A stretch of DNA of 64,000 bases, taken from positions 806,001 through 870,000 of the forward strand of contig NZ_JAUZVY010000001.1 of NCBI RefSeq assembly GCF_030717955.1, read 5' to 3'. The notes under the pieces are model-generated. The model searched no databases, had not been told where the DNA came from, and worked only from the letters and a program-made list of their open reading frames with translations. The DNA comes from Alkalimonas delamerensis (lineage in GTDB: Bacteria; Pseudomonadota; Gammaproteobacteria; Enterobacterales; Alteromonadaceae). The position numbers and the translations under genes were made by a program. How positions within the stretch are numbered: position 1 is the stretch's first letter; the number at the start of each line of letters is the position of its first letter. Positions 17,059-25,097 of the stretch are shown piece after piece.

Positions 17059-19554
17059 ATGAGGAAAAAGCTGCTGACATGGCTGGTAAGAACTGCATTT
17101 ATTTTTGCAGTTTTGTTGGTGGTTATTTTTTGGTTGCTGACGACCAAAGGGTCGGTGCAGCAACGCACCGTAGCCAGCAAGGATGTGGTTGCCGCTCATA
17201 ATCTGTTTGCGGCTACTTTGGCGGAGTTAAGACAGGCCTCCGCCGGCATTTCCATCGAGTTGGAACAATCGGAATTGGACGCCTTGCTGAATGTCGCCAG
17301 CCATGCCTTGCGACCTGTCGTCTTTCATGGGGCTATCCTGGAGTCCTCGGCTGTACTGCATGCGGTTATCGAATTGCCCGGTCTTTTTCGTGGGCGGGTT
17401 GTGCATGGTCATTGCTGGCTTTCCAGGCAAGCGGATGGTTTTCAGATTGAATCCTGTCAATTAGGGCGAATGCCTTTTTCCGGCCGTCTTTCCATGTTTA
17501 TGCTGCGTTCTGGCATCCGCTTTTTTATTGATTCGCCAGCGGATGATCAGCTGCTGACTTTGTTCCAGCACGGCCGTATTGCAGAGCGCAGGCTCAGTTT
17601 TACCCAAATGGATGCACAAGCGATACGGCCTCGTCTTGCGCAACGGGTCTACAGCGGATTGAGTCTGGGGCGGGACTTATCTGGTGGTCAGCAAGGTTTG
17701 GCGCCGGATGTGGTGGTCTACCTCGAGCAGCTCGAGACCTTGGCAAAAGCGAACCCGGATGAGCGTCGGCTGGCTTTTTTTCTACAGCAATTGCTGCTGA
17801 CCGCTGAATCCAGAGCCAATGGCCGGCAACTCGAAGCGCAATACCATGCCGCCTTGTGGGCTTTGGCGGTCGGTTTTGGCAATCGCAGCTTTATTCGTTA
17901 CGCCCATGCTGAGATGCAGCCTAATGAGGTTCCTGCTTTGCCTGCTGCCGTCTTGGCCGGCCGTCGAGATTTAACCTTGCACTTTTTGTATTCAGCGGTC
18001 ATTAAAATGGTCGGTAATGTGCACATTGCCGAGCAGATCGGAAACTTAAAAGAGCTGCATGATGCAGGAGAAGGCGGAACCGGCTTTAGTTTTGTCGATA
18101 TTGCCGCAAACAAAGCTGGCATCTGGTTTGTTCAACATCTAAACGCCATTGACATAGCCCTGGCGCATCAGCTGACGGCAGAAGCCTTTGAAATGACCTT
18201 TATGCCTGCGGTACACGATCTGCCGGAAGGCTTGCGTGAGGAGCGCTTTGAACAATTCTTGGGTGGGTTGCAAGGCGAGGGTACGGCTCGCTTGCAGGCT
18301 GAAATTGATCGACGTTTATCCCAATTGGCTTTGTTCGGGGCTACATTGCACCCGGCTGTACAGCTGGAACAACGTCCGGCAAACTTGCCGCCTCCAAACC
18401 AGACCCTGATCGCGGATTTGCACATCCACAGTCGTTTTTCTGATGGCTCCAGGCACATTGATTGGTTGGCGCAACAAGCCCAGCAGCAAGGGTGTGATGT
18501 CATTGCCATCACCGATCATTCGGATTTAAGCAATCGTCGTTTTGACGAAGCGGCGTATCTGGCAGCCATACAGAGTGCCCGAGCGGCTTATTTGCCTATG
18601 CAGCTGATTACCGGCATGGAGTGGAACATTCCGCCCATGGCGGGCAAAGAGCATGTGTCCTTGCTGTTGCCACAGGCCAGTGAGGATGCCGATTTGCTGC
18701 GCTCCTTTCGCCAGCGCTTTGACAATGAAGTGAACCGGACCGGCTTGGATGCCTCAGAAGCTTTAAACTGGCTGAAAGAACACATGCCGGAGGCCGTTCT
18801 TTTTTACAACCACCCCAGTCGCAAAGCCCTGTCCTTTACTGAAAACTTATTCGATGTCCGAACCTGGCGAAAAGATCATCAAACATTGCTTGGTTTTGAA
18901 GGCGGGCCTGGCCATCAACGCGACAAAGGGCCCCATAATGCGTCTTATCAGTGGTGGTACCGAACCTTGCACGGTTGGGACCCCGCGGTCGCAGTGGTGG
19001 GGGGGCAATGGGATACTTTATTGCAGCAAGGGATGATGTTTTGGGGGGCGCTGTCGAACTCCGACTATCATACACATCGCCTGGACTACTTGCCATGCAA
19101 ATACTCACGCACCCACTTGTTGGTGCAGGATAGCACCGAGCAAAGCATCTTTGCAGCATTGCGCGCCGGGCGCTTTTATGGGTCACAGGGTAACTTTTTA
19201 AAAGAGCTCGATTTTCAGCTAGTAACCTCTGAAGGTGTCTTGTACAGCGGGGATGAAGGCTACATGCTGCCCCAGCAGCGATACGAGGTCGTGTTGGATT
19301 TAACATTGCAACCCCGCAACTATCAGGGCGATCCGACCTGGCTGGATAAAGTCGAGTTGGTGGTGATTTACCCGGAGCGGGTGGAAACGGTTCGTCTGTA
19401 TCCGGAGATTGATGGCTTGCACTACCGTGCTCGCTGGCGCGGTCGGCTGGAGTCCGATTTTGTCGTAGTTCGTGCCCGTGGAGGCATGGAGTTAACCGAT
19501 GGCCGCTGGCATTACTTTTACACCAACCCGATTCGATTAAGGGAGCGAAAGTAA
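17059..19554 (+). CDS. Membrane-anchored PHP-domain phosphoesterase-like protein
   Basis: 831 aa from ATG 17059, preceded by GGAAAGG; an ATG at 17038 would add 7 residues but lacks a ribosome site. One N-terminal membrane segment (KKLLTWLVRTAFIFAVLLVVIF...) is followed by about 400 residues I do not recognise. A PHP domain starts near residue 451: ADLHIHSRFSDGS, AITDHSDL, FYNHPSR and the later SNSDYHTH supply its metal-binding His and Asp residues. PHP domains hydrolyse phosphoester bonds. With one N-terminal anchor the catalytic part probably faces the periplasm. It lies between manC and the XrtA glycosyltransferase operon, so a role in polysaccharide processing is plausible but unproven. 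Confidence 0.75.
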   Translation: MRKKLLTWLVRTAFIFAVLLVVIFWLLTTKGSVQQRTVASKDVVAAHNLFAATLAELRQASAGISIELEQSELDALLNVASHALRPVVFHGAILESSAVLHAVIELPGLFRGRVVHGHCWLSRQADGFQIESCQLGRMPFSGRLSMFMLRSGIRFFIDSPADDQLLTLFQHGRIAERRLSFTQMDAQAIRPRLAQRVYSGLSLGRDLSGGQQGLAPDVVVYLEQLETLAKANPDERRLAFFLQQLLLTAESRANGRQLEAQYHAALWALAVGFGNRSFIRYAHAEMQPNEVPALPAAVLAGRRDLTLHFLYSAVIKMVGNVHIAEQIGNLKELHDAGEGGTGFSFVDIAANKAGIWFVQHLNAIDIALAHQLTAEAFEMTFMPAVHDLPEGLREERFEQFLGGLQGEGTARLQAEIDRRLSQLALFGATLHPAVQLEQRPANLPPPNQTLIADLHIHSRFSDGSRHIDWLAQQAQQQGCDVIAITDHSDLSNRRFDEAAYLAAIQSARAAYLPMQLITGMEWNIPPMAGKEHVSLLLPQASEDADLLRSFRQRFDNEVNRTGLDASEALNWLKEHMPEAVLFYNHPSRKALSFTENLFDVRTWRKDHQTLLGFEGGPGHQRDKGPHNASYQWWYRTLHGWDPAVAVVGGQWDTLLQQGMMFWGALSNSDYHTHRLDYLPCKYSRTHLLVQDSTEQSIFAALRAGRFYGSQGNFLKELDFQLVTSEGVLYSGDEGYMLPQQRYEVVLDLTLQPRNYQGDPTWLDKVELVVIYPERVETVRLYPEIDGLHYRARWRGRLESDFVVVRARGGMELTDGRWHYFYTNPIRLRERK

Positions 19555-19581
19555 TCATGGCCAATCCATGGAATGCCGCTG

Positions 19582-19609
19582 TTGTACTGTTCGTTGAGCA
19601 GGGTATACT
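19582..19609 (+). promoter_or_regulatory. Sigma-70 promoter of the XrtA glycosyltransferase operon
   Basis: TTGTAC at 19582-19587 and TATACT at 19604-19609 with 16-base spacing, 47 bases upstream of the leader ORF. Good match by eye. Confidence 0.6.
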
Positions 19610-19655
19610 TGCAGCCATTGACCGCTTTATCAGTTAACCAAGGAAGGAAGTCTGA

Positions 19656-19712
19656 ATGACGCTAGTCCTGAGACAGTTTCAGTGCGCTAAAAGGCTGGGG
19701 TTTAAGCTATGA
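19656..19712 (+). CDS. 18-residue leader ORF coupled to the XrtA glycosyltransferase
   Basis: The ORF encodes MTLVLRQFQCAKRLGFKL. It has a strong ribosome site, AAGGAAGGAAG (19641-19650), 5 bases before its ATG. Its TGA (19710-19712) overlaps the ATG of the downstream glycosyltransferase (19709-19711). That glycosyltransferase has no good ribosome site of its own, so the small ORF probably delivers ribosomes by translational coupling. No attenuator-like codon run is obvious. It could be a leader peptide or simply a coupling device; a coincidental ORF is less likely given the strong site and the exact overlap. Confidence 0.55.
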   Translation: MTLVLRQFQCAKRLGFKL

Positions 19713-20929
19713 AAATCCTGGTATTGGCCCACCGGGTGCCTTACCCCGCCGATAAAGGCGAAAAAATCCGCACTTACCATCAAATCAAGTACCTGGTTGA
19801 GCAAGGTCACCAACTGACGGTGCTGGCGCCGCTGGAAGACGACGCGGAGCAAGGCTTTGCCGAAGCGCTGCAGCAAAAGCTGGGGATTGACGTCATTACT
19901 GCCAGGCTGGGCTCTGGCTTTGGCCGGAAAATCAGTGCCGTTCTGCGCGGTTTGGCGGTGTCGCAAAGTCATTTCTTTAGTCCGGCGCTGTTGGCGCAAT
20001 TCAAGCAGCTACTTAGGACAGAGCAGCCTGATACCGTGCTCTGCACCAGTTCAGCCATGGCGCTCTATCTGGACCGTGCCGGGTTATCCGAACGGGCCAA
20101 ACGGGACTGCACCTTACTGATGGATTTTATGGATTTGGATTCGGACAAATGGCAGCAGTATGCCCGCCAGGCGTCGATTCCGATGCGCTGGGTGTATCAA
20201 CGCGAAGCCCGGCTGGTTGCCCGGGCCGAGCGACAGATTTACCAGCAGTTTGATCGCTGTTTTTTTATCTCCTACAACGAAGTGACCCTGTTCAGCCAAC
20301 AACTGGCCGATGCCAGTAAGGTTAGTGTGCTGGCCAATGGCCTGGATACCTCGGCCTTTTATCCTGCTTCTGCACCCGTTAATGCAACCGAGCCGGTGTT
20401 TCTCTTTACCGGAGTGATGAATTACAAACCCAATGAAGATGCGGTGCTGTGGTTTGTGCAATCGATGTGGGCACAAGTTCGGCAGCAGTACCCAAATGCC
20501 CGTTTTATTATTGCCGGTATGAGCCCAAGCGCCAAAATTCAACAACTGGCCAGTCAGCCGGGTGTTGAAGTGACCGGCTACGTCGACGATATTCTGCCGT
20601 ATTACCATCAGGCCAGTATCTTTATTGCCCCCTTTCGCCTGGCCCGGGGGGTGCAAAACAAAATTTTGCAGGCGATGGCCTGTGGCTTACCGGTCATTAC
20701 CACCCCGATGGGGGCCGAAGGCATTGCCTGTCAGCCCGGCGAGCACCTGTTAACCGCCCAGACCGAAGCCGAGTTTTTGCAGTGCATTGCTGAGGTGCAG
20801 CAAAATCCGGCGCTTAGACAAGCGTTGCAGCAAAACGGACCTGAGCTGATCCGCCAGCGGTACAGCTGGGAGGGGGTATTGCAGCCTTTGCAGCGCATCT
20901 TGGCGGCTAAAGAGGAGGCTTCAGTATGA
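19709..20929 (+). CDS. XrtA/PEP-CTERM-associated glycosyltransferase (TIGR03087-like)
   Basis: 406 aa. The start MKILVLAHRVPYPADKGEKIRTYHQIKYL and the later LLMDFMDLDSDKW and TGVMNYKPNEDAVLWF are hallmarks of the GT4 family found with exosortase A loci. The C-terminal GT-B donor-binding segment includes YYHQASIFIAPFRLARGVQNKILQAMACGLP. It probably adds a sugar to the lipid-linked unit in the cytoplasm. It begins in overlap with the 18-codon leader and ends in ATGA overlap with the next gene. The identity to a TIGR family is from recognition, not a search. Confidence 0.85.
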   Translation: MKILVLAHRVPYPADKGEKIRTYHQIKYLVEQGHQLTVLAPLEDDAEQGFAEALQQKLGIDVITARLGSGFGRKISAVLRGLAVSQSHFFSPALLAQFKQLLRTEQPDTVLCTSSAMALYLDRAGLSERAKRDCTLLMDFMDLDSDKWQQYARQASIPMRWVYQREARLVARAERQIYQQFDRCFFISYNEVTLFSQQLADASKVSVLANGLDTSAFYPASAPVNATEPVFLFTGVMNYKPNEDAVLWFVQSMWAQVRQQYPNARFIIAGMSPSAKIQQLASQPGVEVTGYVDDILPYYHQASIFIAPFRLARGVQNKILQAMACGLPVITTPMGAEGIACQPGEHLLTAQTEAEFLQCIAEVQQNPALRQALQQNGPELIRQRYSWEGVLQPLQRILAAKEEASV

Positions 20930-21558
20930 AGTCGCTGTTAAAAAAGGCGGTACGGGGCCTGATGTTGCTGTTGGTGGCGCCTTTGGTGCTGCTGTACCTG
21001 CTGCTGCGGCCTTTCTCTACCAAAGATGCATTATTCAGCGGCTTTTCACAGTTGTTGTCTTTGGTGCCCGGCGTGCTGGGCAGTTATTTGCGGGTTGCCG
21101 CTTACCGTTTGACGATGCAGCAGTGCGCAGCCGATTGTTACATTGGTTTTGGCGCCTTGTTCTCGCAGCAAGGCACCCGTATTGGCCGCGGCGCTTACAT
21201 TGGGCCTCAGTGCAATATTGGCTGGTGCGCGATCGGTGATGATACGCTGCTGGGCAGCGGCGTGCATATTTTAAGCGGCAAAAACCAGCATCATATTCAG
21301 GACCCAACCAAGCCCTACAAAGATCAGGGCGGCAGTTTTGAGCAGGTACGGATCGGCAGCAACTGCTGGCTGGGTAATGGTGCCATCGTGATGGCGTCGG
21401 TCGGCGATGGCAGCATTGTGGGTGCCGGTGCCGTGGTGACCGAGCCGGTTCCTCCCGGCGTGATTGTGGTGGGCAATCCGGCGCGCGTGCTGCGCACTGT
21501 GGCAGAGCTGCAACAGCAGGCGACAGCAAAGCCGGAAGCAGGTGCACAGCATGACTGA
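20926..21558 (+). CDS. Left-handed beta-helix acyltransferase (hexapeptide repeat)
   Basis: 210 aa; ATG with GAGGAGG upstream inside the preceding gene. An N-terminal membrane helix (residues about 10-27) is followed by imperfect hexapeptide repeats such as IGRGAYIGPQCNIG, IGDDTLLGSGVHI and VGDGSIVGAGAVV, ending VVGNPARVL. This is the WbbJ/serine-acetyltransferase-like fold of O-acetyltransferases. It probably acetylates a sugar of the repeat unit at the inner membrane. It sits between two glycosyltransferases in a tight four-gene operon. Confidence 0.85.
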   Translation: MKSLLKKAVRGLMLLLVAPLVLLYLLLRPFSTKDALFSGFSQLLSLVPGVLGSYLRVAAYRLTMQQCAADCYIGFGALFSQQGTRIGRGAYIGPQCNIGWCAIGDDTLLGSGVHILSGKNQHHIQDPTKPYKDQGGSFEQVRIGSNCWLGNGAIVMASVGDGSIVGAGAVVTEPVPPGVIVVGNPARVLRTVAELQQQATAKPEAGAQHD

Positions 21559-22501
21559 GGGGCAGGTTGATTTTGTCATCCCGCATATGGGACGGCCGGA
21601 GATGCTGGTGGCCACGCTGGAATCGATCTTCGCCCAGCAACAGGCACAGTGCATTGGTCTGGTGGTGGTGGTGACCAAAAACTCAGAGCCGCTGGCCCTA
21701 CCGGAGCATCCGAAACTGCGGGTGCTGTACCGGCCCGATGCCGGCAGCATTTCTGAGCAGCGCAACCTGGGCGCGGCTGAAGGGCAGTCACCCTGGCTGG
21801 CTTTTTTGGATGCCGATATTCAGTTAGCGCCCGATTGGCTGGGTGTATGCCTCGAACTATTGCAAGCAAAACCCGAGCGGGTAGTGGTCAGTGCCATGCA
21901 ACAGGCTGGTACTGATCCCTCAAAGGTGGAATTATTGCGAACGGCTTTAAGCAACGCGGCACTGGACTGCGCTGTGCAATTTTTGCCCGGACGCAATTTG
22001 CTGCTGAGTCGTCAGCACCACCTGGCGGTTGGCGGCTTCCCGCAGCACCTGCAAACCTGCGAAGATTATTACTACACCGACCAGCTCAGTGCGCTGGGTG
22101 AATTGTTTTATACCTCGGCAACCAGCTACGTCCACCTGGGTGAAGATCAAAGTTTGCAGCAGACCTTCCAAAAAGAAATCTGGCGCTCGGAATACAATTT
22201 AACCTCATTGCGAGGGCGCAAGGTGCCATTGCGTGAGTGGCCCAGCATTTTGTTGCCTTTTTGGATATTGCTGGCGTTATTCGGTGCTGTCGCTTCCGCC
22301 TTTAAACCGGTTTTACTGGCACCAGCGTTGCTGTTGCTGTTCCTGCCGGTGCTGCTGTACAGTCTGCGCTTGTACGGTTTACCGCAGAATCAAGTAGGGC
22401 TGCGTTATCTGCTGCTGTTTTATACCGTGTATTTTGCCGCCAGGGCAATTGGCACTCTGGCCGGTGTTCGTTTTTTTCTAATGCGTAAGGATGCGGCATG
22501 A
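21551..22501 (+). CDS. Glycosyltransferase family 2
   Basis: 316 aa from ATG 21551; longer in-frame extensions run deep into the previous gene. GT2 features are VDFVIPHMGRPEMLVATLES at the N-terminus, SISEQRNLGAAEGQSPWLAFLDADIQLAP with the DXD-like metal site, and two hydrophobic segments near the C-terminus (about 230-290). Membrane-associated sugar transfer to a lipid-linked acceptor is the likely role. It overlaps the acyltransferase gene by 8 bases and the next glycosyltransferase by 4. Confidence 0.85.
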   Translation: MTEGQVDFVIPHMGRPEMLVATLESIFAQQQAQCIGLVVVVTKNSEPLALPEHPKLRVLYRPDAGSISEQRNLGAAEGQSPWLAFLDADIQLAPDWLGVCLELLQAKPERVVVSAMQQAGTDPSKVELLRTALSNAALDCAVQFLPGRNLLLSRQHHLAVGGFPQHLQTCEDYYYTDQLSALGELFYTSATSYVHLGEDQSLQQTFQKEIWRSEYNLTSLRGRKVPLREWPSILLPFWILLALFGAVASAFKPVLLAPALLLLFLPVLLYSLRLYGLPQNQVGLRYLLLFYTVYFAARAIGTLAGVRFFLMRKDAA

Positions 22502-23619
22502 CCATCAAAGTATTGCAACTGATTTGCCCCAGTGGCTACTATGGCGCGGAGCGTTGGGTCAATGCGCTGTTGTCGGTTGAACCCACCGGGGACCTGGAGC
22601 AGCATCTGGCCATCACCGATGAACCCGGTGTTTGCGACGATGTGCTGCGCCGTTGTGGCTTGCCGGTTGAGCGACAGCACCGTATTGCGATGGCATCCAA
22701 GTTTGATCTGCGGGCCATTAAGCGGCTGGTGGACTTAATTCGCCAGCAAGGCATTCAGATCATTCATACCCACGGCTATAAATCCGATATTTTAGGCGCT
22801 ATTGCCGCAAGATGGGCTGGCATCGGTTCGGTTTGTACCCCTCATGGCTTTGAAAACTCCAGCGACAAACGCCTGCGAGCCTATATGTGGTTGGGGGGCA
22901 AGGCTTTTCACTGGTTCGACTGGGTATGCCCGCTATCACCGGACATTGAAAAGACGGTGCTGGAGCAGTACCGGGTTGCCCCCAATCGCGTCCGGTTGAT
23001 CAACAACGGCGTGGACTTAGCCGAGGTTGAACGAGCCTTGACCGAGCCTTTTTTAAAAGACGAGCAGGAATTTCGCATTGGCTACATCGGTCAGCTGATC
23101 AGCCGCAAAAACCTGACCGCCACCTTGCAGGCTTTTGCTGCTTTGGTGCAGCAGCATGCCAATTGCCGTTTGGTGTTGATTGGTGATGGCGATGAGCGGA
23201 CTCAGTTGGAGCAATTGGCGCAGCAGCTGGGTGTGGCCGGGCAGGTCGATTTCATGGGCTTTCGCGATGATCGGCTGCGCTTGTTGCCCAGCTTCGATTG
23301 TTTTGTGCTGACCTCCAGTCTGGAGGGGATCCCGCGCTGCTTGATGGAAGCCATGGCGGCGAAGGTCTGCGTTACAGCCTTTAACATTCCCGGTGTGGAT
23401 CGCTTGATTGAACACCAGAAAACCGGTTTGTTGGCCGACTATGGCGATACTGCCGCCTTAACTGCTTTGTGGCAACAATTGATTGCGCAGCCGGCATTGA
23501 AGCAGCAGCTGGCTGAAGCGGGTTGTCAGCATGTTTATCAGCATTTTTCTGCCCAGGCGATGGAGCAGGCCTACAGCCATTTGTATCGCGAACTGATGGC
23601 GGCCAGGGGCGAGATCTAA
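22498..23619 (+). CDS. Glycosyltransferase, GT4-like
   Basis: 373 aa; ATGA overlap with the previous gene. It begins KVLQLICPSGYYGAERWVNAL and has IIHTHGYKSDILG, NNGVDLAEVE, IGYIGQLISRKNLTATLQAF and DCFVLTSSLEGIPRCLMEAMA, the standard GT-B donor-domain signatures with the E-x7-E region. It is the last gene of the plus-strand operon and converges on the flippase gene with a 4-base overlap of the stop codons. Donor sugar is unknown. Confidence 0.88.
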   Translation: MTIKVLQLICPSGYYGAERWVNALLSVEPTGDLEQHLAITDEPGVCDDVLRRCGLPVERQHRIAMASKFDLRAIKRLVDLIRQQGIQIIHTHGYKSDILGAIAARWAGIGSVCTPHGFENSSDKRLRAYMWLGGKAFHWFDWVCPLSPDIEKTVLEQYRVAPNRVRLINNGVDLAEVERALTEPFLKDEQEFRIGYIGQLISRKNLTATLQAFAALVQQHANCRLVLIGDGDERTQLEQLAQQLGVAGQVDFMGFRDDRLRLLPSFDCFVLTSSLEGIPRCLMEAMAAKVCVTAFNIPGVDRLIEHQKTGLLADYGDTAALTALWQQLIAQPALKQQLAEAGCQHVYQHFSAQAMEQAYSHLYRELMAARGEI

Positions 23620-25097
23620 GCTGACTTTTCTGCGCCGCGCAGTTTTTGATAGAGCTGTGCCATCACCTCGGTTTGGTGCGCCAGTTCGGGCACCCGCTGT
23701 TTAACCAGTAGGGTATACACCACAGAGCACAGGCTAAAGCAGCCAAAAAACACCAGAGCGTGGCTTAGCAGTTGCCAAAGCAGCCAGGTGTCTGCTGCAA
23801 AGCTCAGCTGCTGGCTAACCAGGCTGGCCAAGGCAGCAAACCCAAGGTAAGGCAGGCAAAGCAGCAGCAAACGTAGTAAATTGAGCTGGGTTGCCTGGTG
23901 CAGCAGCCACAGCAAGGCCAGGGTGGTGAGCACCGACAGCCAGGCGCGCAGCCAGGCCATCTCGCTTAATGAGCCTGTTGCCAGCAGCAACAAAGCCGCA
24001 ATGACCAGCAGCGTCGACCAGAAATCAAACCAGAACAGAGCCTTGCTGCGGCCAATGGCCAAAATAGCATTGCTGATCAAATCAAACAGGCAAAAGGTTA
24101 AAAAAAACAGCGCAAAAGGGGCCAGCAAGCTGTTGTAGTTGGTCCACTGGGCTCCCAGCAGGGTATCGACGATCAGGGCCGGATGGGTCAGTAAGAAGGC
24201 GGTGATCGGAATCAGCAGCAGTAGCAGCAAGAACAAACTCATCCGGGTGCGGTAACTTAGGCGCTGTGCCAGTTCGCGTTGGTTGGCAATGGCGGCCTGC
24301 AAGGGCTGAGTGCAGGGCACTATCACCGCAATGGCTGGCAGCAGGGTCAGTTCCCGCAGCAAATGGTAGCCGCCTAAATCGGCGGTACTAAAGCGCCTGG
24401 AGACTATCAGGTTGTCGGCCTGGTAGCGGGCAAAACCGATGACACCCCGTAGCATCAGCCATTTCGAAAAATCCCACTGCTGTCTGAAACGCGCCAGTGA
24501 AAAATGCGGCCGAAAGGCGCTGACAAAATAGCTGCCTAGGGTAAAGCTAAGCGCAGAGACCAGAGCGCCAATGATCACCGGCCAGTGGCTGGGGTACCAC
24601 CAGGCCAGGCCAACAGTGACGACAAAAGAAAGCAACTTTTGCCACAGGCTTAACCGAAACACCGGCTGGTAGTTCATTTCTTTGGCAAAGCGCATCAGCA
24701 CCGGATTTTGCAAGGCCTTGATGGGCAACACCAGACTGGCCACCATCAAGGCTGTGCTCAGCTCTGGCATGCTGAAAAATCGTGCCAGCCAGGGTGCCAG
24801 CAGCAGGATCAGACCAAACATGGCCAATTTCATCAACAGATCGATGCTCCAGGCGGTGTGCAGATCGGCATCGTCCAGCTGTTGTTTCTGAATAATGTAA
24901 TGCTGATTGCCGGCATCGGCAATATTTTCGAACAGCATCAGACAGATCATCACCAGAGCGACCACGCCAAAATGCTCCGGCACCAGCAAGCGGGCCAGAA
25001 TCAGGGTGGAAATCAAGCCGAGGCTTTTTTGAAAGAGTTGGATGGTGAGCAAAATGGCAGAGCTTTTCAAAACGCTCTGACTCACCGATTGATTCAT
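23616..25097 (-). CDS. Polysaccharide flippase (Wzx/PST family) of the XrtA locus
   Basis: 493 aa with about 13-14 hydrophobic segments. The start (SVLKSSAILLTIQLFQKSLGLISTLILARLLVPEHFGVVALVMI) is typical of PST-family flippases. Its ATG overlaps the stop of the exosortase gene (ATGA), which ties it to the XrtA operon. It is the third flippase in the window and probably serves the polymer built by the glycosyltransferases encoded just downstream on the opposite strand. Confidence 0.87.
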   Translation of the reverse strand: MNQSVSQSVLKSSAILLTIQLFQKSLGLISTLILARLLVPEHFGVVALVMICLMLFENIADAGNQHYIIQKQQLDDADLHTAWSIDLLMKLAMFGLILLLAPWLARFFSMPELSTALMVASLVLPIKALQNPVLMRFAKEMNYQPVFRLSLWQKLLSFVVTVGLAWWYPSHWPVIIGALVSALSFTLGSYFVSAFRPHFSLARFRQQWDFSKWLMLRGVIGFARYQADNLIVSRRFSTADLGGYHLLRELTLLPAIAVIVPCTQPLQAAIANQRELAQRLSYRTRMSLFLLLLLLIPITAFLLTHPALIVDTLLGAQWTNYNSLLAPFALFFLTFCLFDLISNAILAIGRSKALFWFDFWSTLLVIAALLLLATGSLSEMAWLRAWLSVLTTLALLWLLHQATQLNLLRLLLLCLPYLGFAALASLVSQQLSFAADTWLLWQLLSHALVFFGCFSLCSVVYTLLVKQRVPELAHQTEVMAQLYQKLRGAEKSA

